From positions 1 through 15,661 of the forward strand of contig JBJXGP010000506.1 of the NCBI GenBank assembly GCA_046160425.1: a stretch of DNA of 15,661 bases, written 5' to 3'. Shown piece by piece: positions 13,710 through 15,661 of the stretch. Origin of the DNA: JAQCEJ01 sp046160425 (GTDB taxonomy: Bacteria > Planctomycetota > Planctomycetia > Planctomycetales > Planctomycetaceae). The translations under genes and the position numbers were made by a program. The notes below the pieces were generated by a model, which had not been told where the DNA came from, searched no databases, and saw nothing but the letters and a program-made list of their open reading frames with translations. The stretch's first letter is position 1; each line of letters opens with the position of its first letter.

Positions 13710-14480
13710 TCAACGGTTGGGCATGGCCTGCAAAAGTCGGCCCAGCGATTCATCCTGCAGGCGGATGGCATTCACGTTCATTTCGAGTGCGCGCGATGTC
13801 TCGATCATTTCCAGCATTTCCTGCACGGGACGCGTGCCGGAGGCTTCAAGAAACCCCTGCTGAACGGTGACGTCCCGACCCGATGCAACGACTTTCCCGC
13901 TGACTTTGTATAAGTTTTCCCCGTGCTTGTGCAGTTGATTGAAGTCTTCAGGTTGGACGACGTCCAACTTGCCGAGATTGAGCGGCTCAAGCGAACCTTG
14001 CGTAATACCGGTGACGGACCCATCCTCGCCGACGACGATCTGAGAAATGGCAGGCGGGATGGCAAGCGTGTCGCCTGACAACGTCAGCAGGTTGAAACCG
14101 TGTTCTTGAGAAACGACTTCCCCCTGAGAATTGAGGGCGAAGTTACCGGCGCGCGTGAGATATTCCTGCTTGCCGTCCGAAACGCGGAAAAACCCGGGTC
14201 CGCGCAAAGCCAGGTCGAGCGAGCTTCCGGTTTCCGTCAGCGAACCGTCACGCATATCTGTGGCGATGCCGGCCATCGTCGTGCCGCCGGTGACTTGCTG
14301 AACGGCATCGGGATCGGCGTTTCGGCCTTTGATTTTCGAGAAGGGTGGGTGCGATTGAATCAACGCCAGATCGCGTTTGAACGCGGTCGTCGACGCATTT
14401 GCCAGGTTATTGGAAATGACGTCGAGCCGCTTCGACTGAACGTCGGCGCCCTGCGCTGAGAGGTATAGACCGTACATCAT
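13710..14480 (-). CDS. flgF: Flagellar proximal rod protein FlgF
   Basis: A rod protein of the FlgF/FlgG family, here called FlgF because it lies directly upstream of the better FlgG. The 256-residue product starts MMYGLYLSAQGADVQSKRLD with the signature DVISNNLANASTTAFKRDLA, followed by ETGSSLDLALRGPGFFRVSD and the YLTRAGNFALNSQGEVV loop. The C-terminal helix (RPVQEMLEMIETSRALEMNV) continues as NAIRLQDESLGRLLQAMPNR. AGGAA lies 9 nt before the first of two adjacent ATGs (14480 and 14477). The frame is open further upstream to a TTG at 14558, but that extension has no family similarity. It is the first gene of the flagellar cluster in this window. Its promoter should be in the 474-bp gap towards the lipoprotein gene; a CGATAA at 14524-14529 (minus strand) resembles half of a sigma-28 -10 but lacks a -35. 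Confidence 0.93.
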   Translation of the reverse strand: MMYGLYLSAQGADVQSKRLDVISNNLANASTTAFKRDLALIQSHPPFSKIKGRNADPDAVQQVTGGTTMAGIATDMRDGSLTETGSSLDLALRGPGFFRVSDGKQEYLTRAGNFALNSQGEVVSQEHGFNLLTLSGDTLAIPPAISQIVVGEDGSVTGITQGSLEPLNLGKLDVVQPEDFNQLHKHGENLYKVSGKVVASGRDVTVQQGFLEASGTRPVQEMLEMIETSRALEMNVNAIRLQDESLGRLLQAMPNR

Positions 14481-14954
14481 GGAACGAACTTCCTCGCCCC
14501 CCAGCGAGATTGTCACTTCTCCTTTATCGAACCTGTTAGCGTATCCTCTTGAGAACAATCGTTAAATTCCGCCCAGAACGCGGCTCTTTCTTTTTCGGTA
14601 AACTCGGCAGGGGGCCGGATATCCGAGGCTTTGCCGTTGTTAGTGATGTGATGTTATGTTCACATTCTCTCCGTTTTTTTCACTCCGACACACCGCCTCC
14701 TGCACGATAGGAATGTGATAAGTGACCACTCCGGCTGATGGTCGCATGGGTCGGGGAAACTCGCCGAACCTGTAGAACTGATGAAAAACTCGGCATCGAA
14801 AAAATGGAAAATTTTTGACGGAAGCGGCCCCGCTATGAGGCGAATTTGATTTCACTCCGATAAGATGTCCGCTATTGGGCCGACCGTTAACCCGTCGCTG
14901 CACGGATACCGAATTCAACGGATTTCAAAGGACTCTCAGTAAGGAAATGCTCTC
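14481..14954. other. Divergent intergenic region, flgF / lipoprotein
   Basis: A 474-bp gap that must hold the start signals of the flagellar cluster (minus strand) and of the lipoprotein gene (plus strand). Visible structure: a 20-nt interrupted palindrome at 14646-14665 with 6-bp arms (ATGTGA and TCACAT, 8-nt spacer), a 10-bp perfect palindrome CGGATATCCG at 14616-14625, and a T7 run at 14673-14679. A TTGACG at 14815-14820 has no matching -10. No ORF here looks coding and no terminator was seen. Confidence 0.5.
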
Positions 14955-15661
14955 ATGTTAAGGCAACTCGTCTTGATGGCCGTGGTGTCGTCCTGTTTGT
15001 GGATGATCACCGGATGCGGTGACTCGTCTCCCCCGAAAAACGATAGCGCGGCTCCCGCAGCGACTCCGGGAACATCGGCTGCTGTTCCCGGTGCTCCCGC
15101 CGAAGAACCCACAGCCGGCGGCCCCGCGAAAGAAACCGCCGACGGTCCCGATATGCCGGCGGATGATACGAAAACCGACGGCGAAGGCGCAGACACCGAA
15201 GTGGCCACGACCACTCCCGATGATACGGCGACCAATGTCCCCGTCAGCGATACACCGGCGGAGACCGCCGACGCGGCGATGATGTCGATGATCGAGGGCA
15301 TTCAAAATAAGAAGCCTGACGCCGTCTGGAAATTCATGCCCCCCAGCTACCGCTCGGACTTGAACGGCCTCGTGCGCGACTTCGCCGGGAAAATGGATCC
15401 CGAAGTCTGGACGAAGTCTTTTGAAGTGCTGCAACATGCCGTCAAGGCCTTGGAAGCGAAGAAGGAACTCATTCTTTCGATGTCAGAACTCGAAAACGCC
15501 CCGCTCGATGCCGAGCAACGGGCCAAGGGTTATGATGCCGTCGTGAACCTGTTAAGAACGATCGTTGAATGCGAACTTTCGGATCTGGAAAAAATGAAAG
15601 AGTTCGACGGAGAAGCATTTTTAGCAGGGACCGGTTCCAGCGTCGCGGAACAGATGATGGC
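14955..15661 (+). CDS. Lipoprotein of unknown function (partial, runs off the window)
   Basis: An open frame of 235 codons that continues past the right edge. The start MLRQLVLMAVVSSCLWMITG followed by Cys21 is a lipoprotein signal peptide; the lipobox is ITGC. AAGGAA (14941-14946) lies 8 nt before the ATG. Residues 22-105 are a Pro/Ala/Thr/Asp/Glu/Gly-rich linker, probably disordered and spanning periplasmic space. From about residue 106 a helical domain begins (MMSMIEGIQNKKPDAVWKFM, then PPSYRSDLNGLVRDFAGKMD, then VLQHAVKALEAKKELILSMS), with alternating charged and hydrophobic residues. I recognise no named family; planctomycetes have many such lipoproteins. It is transcribed away from the flagellar cluster, and nothing links it to flagella. 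The cut end prevents judging full length. Confidence 0.85.
   Translation, partial: MLRQLVLMAVVSSCLWMITGCGDSSPPKNDSAAPAATPGTSAAVPGAPAEEPTAGGPAKETADGPDMPADDTKTDGEGADTEVATTTPDDTATNVPVSDTPAETADAAMMSMIEGIQNKKPDAVWKFMPPSYRSDLNGLVRDFAGKMDPEVWTKSFEVLQHAVKALEAKKELILSMSELENAPLDAEQRAKGYDAVVNLLRTIVECELSDLEKMKEFDGEAFLAGTGSSVAEQMM

Noticed and set aside
14524..14529. CGATAA as a sigma-28 -10 element before flgF
   Set aside because: Only six of eight bases match GCCGATAA and no TAAA-type -35 is found at the right distance.
14616..14625. CGGATATCCG palindrome
   Set aside because: A lone 10-bp palindrome with no partner site; expected by chance at this scale.
14640..14918. 92-codon minus-strand ORF upstream of flgF
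   Set aside because: No Shine-Dalgarno, non-coding-like composition and no family resemblance; the region more likely holds promoters.
14936..15437. Minus-strand ORFs opposite the lipoprotein gene
   Set aside because: Low-complexity Ser/Ala/Val and Gly/Arg translations are shadows of the Pro/Asp/Thr-rich linker; the plus frame has a signal peptide, lipobox and Shine-Dalgarno.

Overview
The window looks like a chromosomal piece of a planctomycete, most likely order Planctomycetales. The evidence is the pairing of a PadR regulator with a HAAS/secretin-like protein, an S9 ribosomal protein with a long acidic N-terminal extension, a one-domain FlgJ, flagellar genes of planctomycete character, a Pro/Thr/Asp-rich lipoprotein, and palindromic intergenic repeats of a type I associate with planctomycete genomes. 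No rRNA, tRNA, CRISPR array, transposase or integrase was recognised.

Layout. (1) Positions 1-90 (+) look like the last 29 codons of a gene entering from the left. (2) Positions 135-1226 (-) are the ribosomal pair rplM-rpsI (L13, S9). (3) Positions 1608-3351 (+) are a two-gene regulatory unit: a promoter whose -10 and spacer are covered by an AT inverted repeat, a PadR repressor, and a membrane protein with a cytoplasmic HAAS domain and a secretin-N-like exported part. (4) Positions 3418-14480 (-) are a flagellar rod/ring/hook-junction cluster read right to left: flgF, flgG, flgA, flgH, flgI, flgJ (rod-binding domain only), a flgN-like chaperone gene, flgK, flgL. (5) From 14955 (+) a lipoprotein gene runs off the right edge.

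How the genes work together. FlgF and FlgG form the rod; FlgA helps assemble the FlgI P-ring, FlgH makes the L-ring, and FlgJ is a rod cap/scaffold protein. FlgK and FlgL are the hook-filament junction proteins, and the FlgN-like protein is their likely export chaperone. P- and L-ring genes imply a flagellum crossing a peptidoglycan layer and an outer membrane. The first six genes are tightly packed (flgA/flgH share a base, flgI/flgJ are 2 nt apart). Spacing then opens up: 290 bp before flgN, 208 bp before flgK and 231 bp before flgL, and these gaps hold hairpins and repeats.

Most notable points: flgL is cut by an in-frame TAA 88 codons before its natural end, with an SD-like GGGAG and a TTG directly after the stop. 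FlgL is also very long (866 codons if read through) and carries repeated flagellin IN-type motifs. The HAAS/secretin gene has a strong internal Shine-Dalgarno plus ATG exactly at its domain boundary. An AT-rich 8-bp inverted repeat sits on the padR promoter. A 65-nt multi-tier hairpin lies between flgJ and flgN. I did not find a clear new defence or mobile system; the PadR/HAAS-secretin unit is the least understood system here.
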